From Thermomonas sp. (GTDB lineage Bacteria; Pseudomonadota; Gammaproteobacteria; Xanthomonadales; Xanthomonadaceae), in NCBI GenBank assembly GCA_016720345.1, contig JADKKV010000001.1, forward strand, positions 423,433-487,432: DNA of 64,000 nucleotides. Direction: 5' to 3'. Below the pieces are notes generated by a model, which saw nothing but the letters and a program-made list of their open reading frames with translations, ran no database searches and was not told the DNA's origin. A program made the translations under genes and the position numbers. The stretch's first letter is position 1; each line of letters opens with the position of its first letter. Shown here one piece after another: positions 8,830 through 16,887 of the stretch.

Positions 8830-9819
8830 ATGCAGACCCAACGCGATTTCACCCTCGAACCCGATGACCTCGAACGCCTGGCCAACCTGTCCGGCCCGTT
8901 CGATGCGCACCTGCGGATGATCGAACTGCGGCTGGGCGTGGAGATCGCCAACCGCGGCAGCGTGTTCCGCGTCAGTGGCCGCGACGGCGACGCGGTGGCG
9001 CGTGGTGAGCGCCTGTTGCGCGAGCTGTACCAGGACGCCGCGTCGGAAACCCTGGACGAGCACGCCATCCACCTGCGGCTGGGCGCGTACGCCCGCGATG
9101 ACATCCCGGCGGTGCAAGCCCCGGACCACGTGCCGCAGGAGATCTCCGTGCGGGTCAAGCGCGGCAACGTGCGCGGGCGCGGGCCCAACCAGCAGAACTA
9201 CCTGCACGCGATCGCCAGCCACGACATCAACTTCGGCATCGGCCCGGCCGGCACCGGCAAGACCTTCCTCGCGGTGGCGATGGCGGTGGACGCGCTCAAC
9301 CAGTCGCGCGTGCAGCGGCTGATCCTGGTGCGCCCGGCGGTCGAGGCCGGCGAGAAGCTCGGCTTCCTGCCCGGCGACCTGACCCAGAAGGTGGACCCGT
9401 ACCTGCGCCCCCTGTACGACGCGCTGTACGAGATGCTCGGGGTGGAAAAGGTGGCGCGGCTGCTGGAGAAGAACGTCATCGAGATCGCCCCGCTCGCCTA
9501 CATGCGCGGGCGCACCCTCAACGACGCCTTCGTGATCCTGGACGAAGCGCAGAACACCAGCATCGAGCAGATGAAGATGTTCCTGACCCGGCTCGGCTTC
9601 GGCAGCACCGCGGTGATCACCGGCGACATGACCCAGATCGACCTGCCCAAGCACCAGAAGTCCGGGCTGAAGGACGCGGTGGACGTGCTGCGCGGCGTCG
9701 ACGGCGTGCACTTCACCTTCTTCGAATCGCGCGACGTGGTCCGCCACCCGCTGGTGGCGCGCATCGTCAACGCCTACGAGGCGCGCGACGCGAAGGATGG
9801 ACAGGCCGGTTCGGCGTAA
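8830..9819 (+). CDS. ybeZ: PhoH family ATPase (YbeZ)
   Basis: This 329-residue P-loop ATPase has Walker A GPAGTGKT, Walker B VILDEAQN and the C-terminal PhoH signature (TGDMTQIDLPKHQKSGL). A short N-terminal KH-like region (residues 1-110) precedes it, as in YbeZ proteins linked to rRNA processing together with YbeY. The ATG at 8830 gives the family N terminus (TQRDFTLEPDD). The frame is open well upstream but antisense to the amidohydrolase. The gene ends 10 bp before ybeY, and the ybeZ-ybeY-ybeX order is conserved across gammaproteobacteria. Confidence 0.95.
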   Translation: MQTQRDFTLEPDDLERLANLSGPFDAHLRMIELRLGVEIANRGSVFRVSGRDGDAVARGERLLRELYQDAASETLDEHAIHLRLGAYARDDIPAVQAPDHVPQEISVRVKRGNVRGRGPNQQNYLHAIASHDINFGIGPAGTGKTFLAVAMAVDALNQSRVQRLILVRPAVEAGEKLGFLPGDLTQKVDPYLRPLYDALYEMLGVEKVARLLEKNVIEIAPLAYMRGRTLNDAFVILDEAQNTSIEQMKMFLTRLGFGSTAVITGDMTQIDLPKHQKSGLKDAVDVLRGVDGVHFTFFESRDVVRHPLVARIVNAYEARDAKDGQAGSA

Positions 9820-9829
9820 GATCGCGGGC

Positions 9830-10312
9830 ATGACCAAGGGTCCCGTCCGCCTCGATGTCGCCGTCGGCTACGCGGTGCCGCGCGCCGGGATCCCCGCCGC
9901 GGTGAGCTTCCGCAAGTGGGTCGCGGCGGCGCTGGCCGGCCGCATCCGCGAGGCCGACCTCGCGATCCGCGTGGTGGACGAGAAGGAAGGCCGCGCGTTC
10001 AACCACCACTACCGCGGCAAGGACTACGCCACCAACGTGCTCAGCTTCCCCGCGGAATTGCCCGAGGGGCTGCCGGAGGGCGTCAGGCTGCCGCTGCTGG
10101 GCGACCTGGTGCTGTGCGCGCCGGTGATCGCGAAGGAGGCCGCCGCGCAGGGCAAGCCGCTGGCGGCGCACTACGCGCACCTGACCGTGCACGGCACCCT
10201 GCACCTGCTCGGCTGGGACCACGAGGATCCGCGCGAGGCCGAATGCATGGAGCAACTGGAGCGCGGCATCCTGGCCGGACTGGGCCTGCCGGACCCGTAT
10301 ATCGAGCGTTGA
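9830..10312 (+). CDS. ybeY: Endoribonuclease YbeY (rRNA maturation)
   Basis: YbeY is a zinc-dependent endoribonuclease involved in 16S rRNA 3'-end maturation and 70S quality control. The 160-residue protein contains the invariant metal-binding motif HGTLHLLGWDH near residues 120-130 and the conserved segment RGKDYATNVLSFP. The ATG at 9830 lies 10 bp after the ybeZ stop. An earlier in-frame ATG at 9797 would overlap ybeZ and add 11 unconserved residues. Confidence 0.95.
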   Translation: MTKGPVRLDVAVGYAVPRAGIPAAVSFRKWVAAALAGRIREADLAIRVVDEKEGRAFNHHYRGKDYATNVLSFPAELPEGLPEGVRLPLLGDLVLCAPVIAKEAAAQGKPLAAHYAHLTVHGTLHLLGWDHEDPREAECMEQLERGILAGLGLPDPYIER

Positions 10313-10382
10313 CCGGGTTCACCGCCGCGCCACCCGAGTTCGCTAGACTTCCCTCCCGTTTGCCCAAGGCCCCTGCCAGCCC

Positions 10383-11264
10383 ATGTCCGAGGACGACAGT
10401 CGTCACGAAACCGCCGACTCCGCGGAGCGTTCCGCCGACAAGCCGCGCCGCTCCTGGCTGGACCGCATCAGCGCCGCCCTGTCCGGCGAGCCGACCAGCC
10501 GCGAGGACCTGGTCGAACTGCTGCGCGACGTGCAGGCCGACGGCCTGATCGCCGCCGACACCCTGCGCATGATGGAAGGCGCGATCGCGGTTTCCGACAT
10601 GAGCGTGGGCGACGTGATGGTGCCGCGCGCGCAGATGGTGGCGCTGCCGGCCGACGCGCGCTTCCTGGACCTGATGAAGGAAGTGGTGGAATCCGGCCAC
10701 TCGCGGTTCCCGGTCCACGGCGAGGACAAGGACGAGATCCTCGGCATCCTGCTGGCCAAGGACCTGCTGCGCGGCGTGGTCGCCGACAACGGCCCGGGCA
10801 CGATCCGCGAACTGCTGCGCCCGGCGGTGCTGATCCCGGAATCGAAGAAGCTCAACGTGCTGCTGCGCGAGTTCCGCCAGTCGCGCAACCACATGGCGAT
10901 CGTGATCGACGAATACGGCGGGGTGGCCGGGCTGGTCACCATCGAGGACGTGCTGGAGCAGATCGTCGGCGACATCGACGACGAGCACGACGAGGCCGAG
11001 GACGGATCGACCCTGATCGCGGCGCAGGCGGACGGCCAGTTCGTGGTCGATGCGCTGACCCCGATCGCCGACTTCAACGAACGCTTCGGCGCCGACTTCG
11101 ACGACGACGAGTACGACACCATCGGCGGCCTGGTCACCAATGCCATCGGCCACCTGCCGGAGGCCGGCGAGGAACTGACCCTGGGCCGCTTCGTGTTCCG
11201 CGTCGCCCGCGCCGACGCACGCCGCCTGCATGCGCTGCACGTGGGCGTGCATGCGGATCACTGA
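10383..11264 (+). CDS. ybeX: CorC/YbeX family CBS-domain protein
   Basis: This 293-residue soluble protein has two CBS domains (about residues 70-190, including DVMVPRAQMVALP and AIVIDEYGGVAGLVTIEDVLEQIVGDI) and a C-terminal CorC_HlyC FAD-like domain (FNERFGADFDDDEYDTIGG). It lacks the DUF21 membrane domain present in the larger homologue at 26441. YbeX/CorC proteins are tied to magnesium/cobalt homeostasis and ribosome maturation. The end overlaps the next gene by 14 bp. In E. coli the next gene at this position is lnt. Confidence 0.94.
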   Translation: MSEDDSRHETADSAERSADKPRRSWLDRISAALSGEPTSREDLVELLRDVQADGLIAADTLRMMEGAIAVSDMSVGDVMVPRAQMVALPADARFLDLMKEVVESGHSRFPVHGEDKDEILGILLAKDLLRGVVADNGPGTIRELLRPAVLIPESKKLNVLLREFRQSRNHMAIVIDEYGGVAGLVTIEDVLEQIVGDIDDEHDEAEDGSTLIAAQADGQFVVDALTPIADFNERFGADFDDDEYDTIGGLVTNAIGHLPEAGEELTLGRFVFRVARADARRLHALHVGVHADH

Positions 11265-12447
11265 GGCGCTGCGCTTCGCCCTGTTGCTGGCGCTCGCGTT
11301 GTCCGCGGGCCGGGTGCATGCGCAAGCCGCGGACACTGGGCAGCCACCGCGGATCGGGGTGGTCACCATGGGGCCCGGCGACGTGTTCTGGGAACGCTTC
11401 GGCCACGACGCGATCGTGGTCGACGACCCCGCGCGCGGCGAACCGATCTCGTACAACTTCGGCTTCTTCGACCTGGCGGAAGACGGCTTCATCGGCCGCT
11501 TCGTGCGTGGCGAGATGCAGTACAGGCTGGTCGCGTTGCCGCTGGACGACGACATGCAGTACTACCGCGAGGTCGGGCGCGGTGCGTCGCTGCAGTGGCT
11601 GGCGCTGGAGCCCGCGCAGGCGCGCCAGCTCGCCGCCGACCTGGCCGAGAACGCGAAGCCGGAAAACGCGCGCTACCGCTACGACTACTTCACCGACAAT
11701 TGCGCCACCCGCGTGCGCGATGCGCTCGACCGCGCGCTCGGCGGCAACCTGCGCCGGCAGATGGAACCGCGTTCGAGCGGCGACAGCTATCGCAGCGAAT
11801 CGGTGCGGTTGGCCTCGCCCGAACCGTGGATGTGGCTGCTGTTCGACGTCGGCCTGGGGCCCTACGGCGACCGCCCGCTGTCGCGCTGGGAGCAGGCATT
11901 CCTGCCGCGCCGGCTGGCCGACGACGTGCGCGACGCGAAGCTGCCCGACGGCCGCCCGCTGGTCGTCGCCGAACAGCAACTGCTGCCGCAACGGCAACCG
12001 GCGGAACCCGACGAACGCCCCCGTCACGCATGGCCCTGGCTGGCCCTGGGGCTGGCGCTGGCGGCATCGATCCTGGCCTGCGCGCGCCGCGCGCCGCGCC
12101 TGCTCGGCGGCGTGGGGCTGGGCTTCTGGCTGCTGTGCGGCGCGGTCGGGCTGGTGCTGCTGCTGGGCTGGGGATTCACCGCGCACCGCGCGCTGTGGGC
12201 GAACCGCAACCTGCTGCTGTTCAACCCGCTATGCCTGCTGCTGTTGCCGGGTGGATGGGCGTTGCTGCGCGGGCACGCCGGTTCCGGCCGCTTCCGATCG
12301 TTGCTGGTTGCGGTTGCCGCGCTCGCCGCCGTGGCGCTGCTGCCGCTGTGGCTGCAGGCAATGCCGCAACGCAACGGCCCCTGGATCGCGCTGTTGCTGC
12401 CGGTGCACGCGGCGTTCGCGTGGTGCCGCGGCCGGCGCAAGCCTTGA
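11251..12447 (+). CDS. DUF4105/Lnb-like membrane protein, candidate lipoprotein N-acyltransferase
   Basis: Seen: 398 residues with an N-terminal signal/anchor (about 7-24), a periplasmic domain to about 255, then roughly five hydrophobic helices to the C terminus. The periplasmic domain has the DUF4105 hallmarks: His52 in FWERFGHDAIVV, SYNFGFFD, and Cys151 in FTDNCATRVRDAL, which could form a Cys-His pair. Known: as I recall, this domain was renamed Lnb_N after a Bacteroides protein of this type was identified as a lipoprotein N-acyltransferase. Inferred: its position directly behind ybeX, overlapping by 14 bp where lnt lies in enterobacteria, makes the same role plausible. The first ATG of the frame is at 11230, but 11251 starts the signal peptide. 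The enzymatic role is not shown by sequence alone. Confidence 0.75.
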   Translation: MRITEALRFALLLALALSAGRVHAQAADTGQPPRIGVVTMGPGDVFWERFGHDAIVVDDPARGEPISYNFGFFDLAEDGFIGRFVRGEMQYRLVALPLDDDMQYYREVGRGASLQWLALEPAQARQLAADLAENAKPENARYRYDYFTDNCATRVRDALDRALGGNLRRQMEPRSSGDSYRSESVRLASPEPWMWLLFDVGLGPYGDRPLSRWEQAFLPRRLADDVRDAKLPDGRPLVVAEQQLLPQRQPAEPDERPRHAWPWLALGLALAASILACARRAPRLLGGVGLGFWLLCGAVGLVLLLGWGFTAHRALWANRNLLLFNPLCLLLLPGGWALLRGHAGSGRFRSLLVAVAALAAVALLPLWLQAMPQRNGPWIALLLPVHAAFAWCRGRRKP

Positions 12448-12478
12448 TGGACCCGCGCCCGCGATGCAGGATGCGGCG

Positions 12479-13477
12479 ATGAACACGCCCGCCACCGCCC
12501 TGCCCGCCTGCGTGGTGAACTGCGCGGCCTACGACCGCGACGGCCACCGCCGCGACATCAGCCTGGACGCGGTCAGCGACGTGCTGGCGGTGGACGACGG
12601 CAGCTTCGTCTGGGTCGGCCTGTACGAGCCGGAGGAAGGCCTGCTGGAGAAGATGCAGGAGGAGTTCGGGCTGCACGACCTCGCCATCGAGGACGCCCAG
12701 CACGCGCACCAGCGGCCGAAGCTGGAGGCGTTCGGCAACAGCCTGTTCATCGCCGTGCATACCGCGCAGCGGATCGACGCGCATGTCCGCTTCGGCGAGA
12801 CCCACCTGTTCGTGGGCCCGCGCTTCCTGGTCACCGTGCGCCACGGCGCATCGCTCACCTTCTCGATCGTGCGCGACCGCCTGGAGCGGGACCCCGCGGC
12901 GCTCGCGCACGGGCCCAGCGTCGCCGTGCACGCGGTGCTGGACTTCATCGTCGACAACTACCAGCCGATCGTGTCCGACTTCGAGGACGAGCTCGACATG
13001 CTGGAGCAGGACGTGTTCGCCGAAACCTACAAGCGCGGCACGATCCGGCGCCTGTACGACCTGCGCAAGGAACTGACCCGGATGCGGATGGCGGTGGCGC
13101 CGATGCAGGACATCCTGTCGCAGCTGATCCGCACCCCGGTGGTGGCGATCCCGGACGAGGTCAAGCCGTATTTCCGCGACGTGCTCGACCACGTGGCCCG
13201 CGTCGGCGACAGCATCGACACCCTGCGCGAGATGGTGTCGGCGGCGATGAACGTGAACCTGTCGCTGGTCACCGTGGCGCAGGGCGAGATCGTCAAGAAG
13301 CTGGCCGGCTGGGCCGGCCTGCTGGCCGCACCCACGTTGATCACCAGCTGGTACGGCATGAACTTCGAACACATGCCGGAGCTGCACGGGCCTTACAGCT
13401 ACGGGATCCTGATCGGCGGCGTTGCCCTGTCCTGCGTGCTGCTGTACCGCTACCTGCGCAAGATCCGCTGGCTGTAG
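12479..13477 (+). CDS. corA: CorA family magnesium/cobalt transporter
   Basis: This 332-residue protein has a large cytoplasmic N-terminal domain, a long stalk helix and two C-terminal membrane helices. The selectivity signature GMN is at about 293-295 (WYGMNFEHMPEL), followed by the second helix (YGILIGGVALSCVLLYRYL) and a basic KIRWL tail. It transports Mg2+ (Co2+/Ni2+) as a pentamer. ATG 12479 gives the usual N terminus; another ATG lies 15 bp upstream. It follows the Lnb-like gene by 31 bp, so ybeX, lnb-like and corA may share a transcript. It converges on the DUF819 gene with only 13 bp between. Confidence 0.94.
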   Translation: MNTPATALPACVVNCAAYDRDGHRRDISLDAVSDVLAVDDGSFVWVGLYEPEEGLLEKMQEEFGLHDLAIEDAQHAHQRPKLEAFGNSLFIAVHTAQRIDAHVRFGETHLFVGPRFLVTVRHGASLTFSIVRDRLERDPAALAHGPSVAVHAVLDFIVDNYQPIVSDFEDELDMLEQDVFAETYKRGTIRRLYDLRKELTRMRMAVAPMQDILSQLIRTPVVAIPDEVKPYFRDVLDHVARVGDSIDTLREMVSAAMNVNLSLVTVAQGEIVKKLAGWAGLLAAPTLITSWYGMNFEHMPELHGPYSYGILIGGVALSCVLLYRYLRKIRWL

Positions 13478-13490
13478 CGCGGCCGCCGCC

Positions 13491-14741
13491 TCACGCCGCC
13501 AGCGCGCGCAAGGCCAGCCCGGTCAGGTAGGCGCAATAGGTGCCCAGGGCGTATCCCATCACCGCCAGCAGCACCCCGACCGGAGCCAGCGCCGGGTGGA
13601 ACGCGTTGGCCACCACCGGCGCCGACGCAGCGCCGCCGATGTTGGCCTGCGACCCGACCGCCATGAAGAACAACGGCGCACGGATCAGGCGTGCCACCAG
13701 CAGCATCAGGCCGCCATGCACGCCGATCCAGATCAGGCCGAGCAGCAGCAGCAAGGGCTTGTCCGCCAGCGCCTTCAGGTCCATCTGCATGCCGATGGTG
13801 GCGATCAGGATGTACAGGAACACCGAGCCGACGCTGGAAGCGCCTGCGCCTTCCAGCTGGCGCGCGCGGGTCAGGCTCAGCAGCACGCCGAAGGTGGTCG
13901 CGAAGACCACGATCCAGAAGAAGCGCGCATCCAGGCTGTAGTCCTGCAGGCGCCATGCGGCCGGTGCCGCCCTGACCCAGGCCACCAGCGGATCGGTCAG
14001 CAGGTGCGCCAGCCCGGTGATCCCGATCGCCAGCGCGAAGATCAGCATCAGGTCGGTGGTCGACGCCACCCGCGCGTGCTGGGCCTGGTAGTCGCTGATG
14101 CGCCGGCGCAGGTCGTCGATCGCGGAGGTGTCGGCCCGGTTCCAGCGATCGATCGCCGCGCTGCGCGAGGCCATGAACAGCAGCACCGCCATCCACAGGT
14201 AGGCCACGATCACGTCGACCGCGGCGAACTGGCCGAACACGGTGGCATCCACCGCGAACACTTCCTTCATCGCCGCCTGGTTGGCGCCGCCGCCGATCCA
14301 GCTGCCGGCGATCGTGGTCATGCCGCGCCAGGTCTCGCCGGCGACGGTGGCGGGATGGATGAACCGCATCGCCTCGAACGCCACCAGCGCACCGAGCATG
14401 ACACCGACGGTACCGGTCAGGAACATCACCAGCGCCTTCGGCCCCAACCGCACGATGCCCTTGAGGTCCATCGACACGCAGAACAGCACCAGCGACGCCG
14501 GCAGCAGGTAGTCGCGCGCCATCGGGTACAGCCCGGACCCGGCGCCATCGACCAGCCCGGCGCTGTTGGCGATCGCCGGCAGCAGGTAGCAGGGCAGGAT
14601 CGCCGGCACCACCGCATAGAACTTCTTCCAGAAGCCGCGCTCGCGCGAGGCGCCCCAGAACACGAAGCCGAGGATCATCGCCAGCAGTCCGAGGACCGCG
14701 GCGTCGTTGCCGATCAAGACCGTGCGGCTTGCTTCGTTCAT
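13491..14741 (-). CDS. DUF819 family multi-pass membrane protein
   Basis: This 416-residue protein has roughly ten to twelve hydrophobic segments and DUF819 landmarks such as GSWIGGGANQAAMKE (about 145-160) and GSQANIGGAASAPVVA near the C terminus. The repeated GGGxN/NIGG motifs resemble those of sodium-dependent carboxylate or amino-acid carriers, but no substrate is established. It starts 19 bp downstream of the S9 peptidase gene on the same strand, behind the OPT transporter, so it probably belongs to a peptide-use operon and may export or import a breakdown product. No strong ribosome-binding site is seen. Confidence 0.85.
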   Translation of the reverse strand: MNEASRTVLIGNDAAVLGLLAMILGFVFWGASRERGFWKKFYAVVPAILPCYLLPAIANSAGLVDGAGSGLYPMARDYLLPASLVLFCVSMDLKGIVRLGPKALVMFLTGTVGVMLGALVAFEAMRFIHPATVAGETWRGMTTIAGSWIGGGANQAAMKEVFAVDATVFGQFAAVDVIVAYLWMAVLLFMASRSAAIDRWNRADTSAIDDLRRRISDYQAQHARVASTTDLMLIFALAIGITGLAHLLTDPLVAWVRAAPAAWRLQDYSLDARFFWIVVFATTFGVLLSLTRARQLEGAGASSVGSVFLYILIATIGMQMDLKALADKPLLLLLGLIWIGVHGGLMLLVARLIRAPLFFMAVGSQANIGGAASAPVVANAFHPALAPVGVLLAVMGYALGTYCAYLTGLALRALAA

Positions 14742-14760
14742 GCGTGCGGACGGAACGACA

Positions 14761-16824
14761 TCACTGCCCGATGTGCTGCTGCAACCAGCCGTTGACGGTG
14801 TCGTGCCAGAGCACGCTGTTCTGCGGCTTCAGCACCCAGTGGTTCTCGTCGGGGAAGTACAGGAACTTCGACTCGATCCCGCGCCGCTGCAGCGCGGTGA
14901 ACACCGCGATGCCCTGCTCCACCGGGATCCGGTAGTCCAGCTGGCCGTGGATCACCAGCATCGGCACCTTCCAGTCCTTGACGTGGTTGACCGGGTTGAA
15001 CCGCTCGTAGTTCGCAGGCTTGTCGTACGGGGTGCCGCCCTGCTCCCATTCGGTGAACCACAGTTCCTCGGTGGCGTAGCCCATCGCGCGCTGGTCGAAC
15101 ACGCCATCGTGCGAGACCAGGCACTTCCACGGCTGCGGCCAGTTGCCGGCGATCCAGTTGACCATGAAGCCGCCGTAGCTGGCACCCAGCGCGCAGGCCT
15201 TGTCGCCGTCGAGGAAGGCGTACTTCGCCTGCGCCGCCGCCCAGCCCTTCTGCAGGTCTTCCAGCGGGCGGTCGCCCCAATGCTGGCTGATCGAATCGGT
15301 GAATGCCTGGCCATAGCCGGTGGAACCGTGGAAGTCGATCATCACCACCGCATAGCCCAGCCCCGCATAGGTCTGCGGGTTCCAGCGGTAGCTCCAGCCA
15401 TCGCCGAAGCTGCCCTGCGGGCCGCCATGGATCAGGAACGCCACTGGGTACTTCCTGCCCGGCTGGTAGTTCCACGGCTTGACCACGTAGCCATGCACGG
15501 TCTCGTTGTTCCAGCCGGTGAAGTTGAACTGCTCGTACGCCCCCCAGGCCACCTCCGGCAACATCTCGCCGGCGCTGGGCGTGATCGCGCGAACGGGTGC
15601 CTTGCCATCGACGCTGGTGGTGGCGATCACGTCGCCGCTCTCCAGCGAGTTGCGCGAGAACGCAAGCGTCCCGCCGGCGATGTCGAAGCTGGAAATGCTG
15701 CCGCCGCCGATCACCTTGCTGGCGGTGCCGCTGGCGATGTCCACCGCGAACAGCGGATGCTGGCCGAGGTCGGCGGCGGTGGTGTAGATCGCCCGGCCAT
15801 CGGCGGACAGGGTGATGCCGTCGGCGCTGCGGTCCCACGCCGGCGCGATTTCGCGCGCCTTGCCGGACCCCAGCGCCATCGCCATCAGCGCGAAACGGTC
15901 GGCCTCGAAGCCCGGGCGCTTCATCGCGCGGTAGTACAGGGTCTTGCCGTCGGTGCTGAACACCGGGCCCGCATCCCATGCCGGATTTCCCGCGGTGAGG
16001 TTGCGCGCGCCAGTGCCATCCGCGTTGACCAGCCAGATGTCGAAATTGGTGTTCCACGGCTCCTCGCGGTTGGCCTGGCGCACGCTCATCGCGACCTGCT
16101 TGCCATCCGCCGACCAGGCGAAATCGGACAGGTCGCCGAACGGCTTGGACGGGATGTCGCCGGCGATGCCGCCGCTCAGCAACGTTGCCGCCTTGAGCAT
16201 GCCGTCGCCACCCAGCTTCGCCGCGAACACGCGGTTCAGGCGGCCGTCGTTCCAGGCATCCCAGTGGCGGATGAACATGCGGTCGAAGACCGTGCCGGTG
16301 GCCTTGGCTGCCTCGGCGGCGTCGAGCTTCTCCTTCGTGCAGTCGAGGTCCGCCTTGCACTCCGGGAACACCGCGAATGCGAGCGCCACCTGGGTGCCAT
16401 CGGGCGAGAGCTTGTAGCCATCGACATCAAGCACGGTGTCGGTCAGCCGCTTCGGTTCACCGCCTGCCACCGGGATCGAATACAGCTGCATCGAACCCGA
16501 CTTCGCGCTCAGGAAGTGGACGGATTTGCCATCGGCCGAAAACGCCGGCGAATTCACGTTCCAGCCGTCCGGGGTCAGCCGCTGCGGCGGCCGCATGTCG
16601 CGCGTCGCCAGGTTGCGGATCCACAGCGAGGTGCCGGACTTGTTGGTGTCCTTGTCCACCACCCGCTTGGCGAACACCAGCACGCGCCCGTCCGGCGACA
16701 GGGTCGGCGCCGAGTGGCGGTCAAGGTAGGCCATGTCGCGCACGCTGAAGCCGCGCGCGGCATCGGCGACCGCGGGCAGCGACAGCGCAAGGGCAAGCGG
16801 AAGGATGGCGTGGCGGAGTTTCAT
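14761..16824 (-). CDS. S9 family serine peptidase (acylaminoacyl/dipeptidyl peptidase type)
   Basis: This 687-residue secreted peptidase has a signal peptide (MKLRHAILPLALALSLPAVADA), a seven-bladed WD40-like beta-propeller (repeated SADGK/SPDG motifs, residues about 30-430) and a C-terminal alpha/beta-hydrolase domain. The nucleophile is Ser in GASYGGFM (about residue 549), with the acid in HGQLDYRIPVEQG and the histidine in DENHWVLKPQN. It removes short peptides from oligopeptides. The gene lies between an OPT transporter (63 bp upstream) and a DUF819 carrier (19 bp downstream), which suggests joint peptide scavenging. Confidence 0.94.
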   Translation of the reverse strand: MKLRHAILPLALALSLPAVADAARGFSVRDMAYLDRHSAPTLSPDGRVLVFAKRVVDKDTNKSGTSLWIRNLATRDMRPPQRLTPDGWNVNSPAFSADGKSVHFLSAKSGSMQLYSIPVAGGEPKRLTDTVLDVDGYKLSPDGTQVALAFAVFPECKADLDCTKEKLDAAEAAKATGTVFDRMFIRHWDAWNDGRLNRVFAAKLGGDGMLKAATLLSGGIAGDIPSKPFGDLSDFAWSADGKQVAMSVRQANREEPWNTNFDIWLVNADGTGARNLTAGNPAWDAGPVFSTDGKTLYYRAMKRPGFEADRFALMAMALGSGKAREIAPAWDRSADGITLSADGRAIYTTAADLGQHPLFAVDIASGTASKVIGGGSISSFDIAGGTLAFSRNSLESGDVIATTSVDGKAPVRAITPSAGEMLPEVAWGAYEQFNFTGWNNETVHGYVVKPWNYQPGRKYPVAFLIHGGPQGSFGDGWSYRWNPQTYAGLGYAVVMIDFHGSTGYGQAFTDSISQHWGDRPLEDLQKGWAAAQAKYAFLDGDKACALGASYGGFMVNWIAGNWPQPWKCLVSHDGVFDQRAMGYATEELWFTEWEQGGTPYDKPANYERFNPVNHVKDWKVPMLVIHGQLDYRIPVEQGIAVFTALQRRGIESKFLYFPDENHWVLKPQNSVLWHDTVNGWLQQHIGQ

Positions 16825-16887
16825 GGCGGGCGGGTTCCGTCTTTCGGGATAGTGGAGAGCCCGCGGCGATCCGCGGGCGCGGATGGA

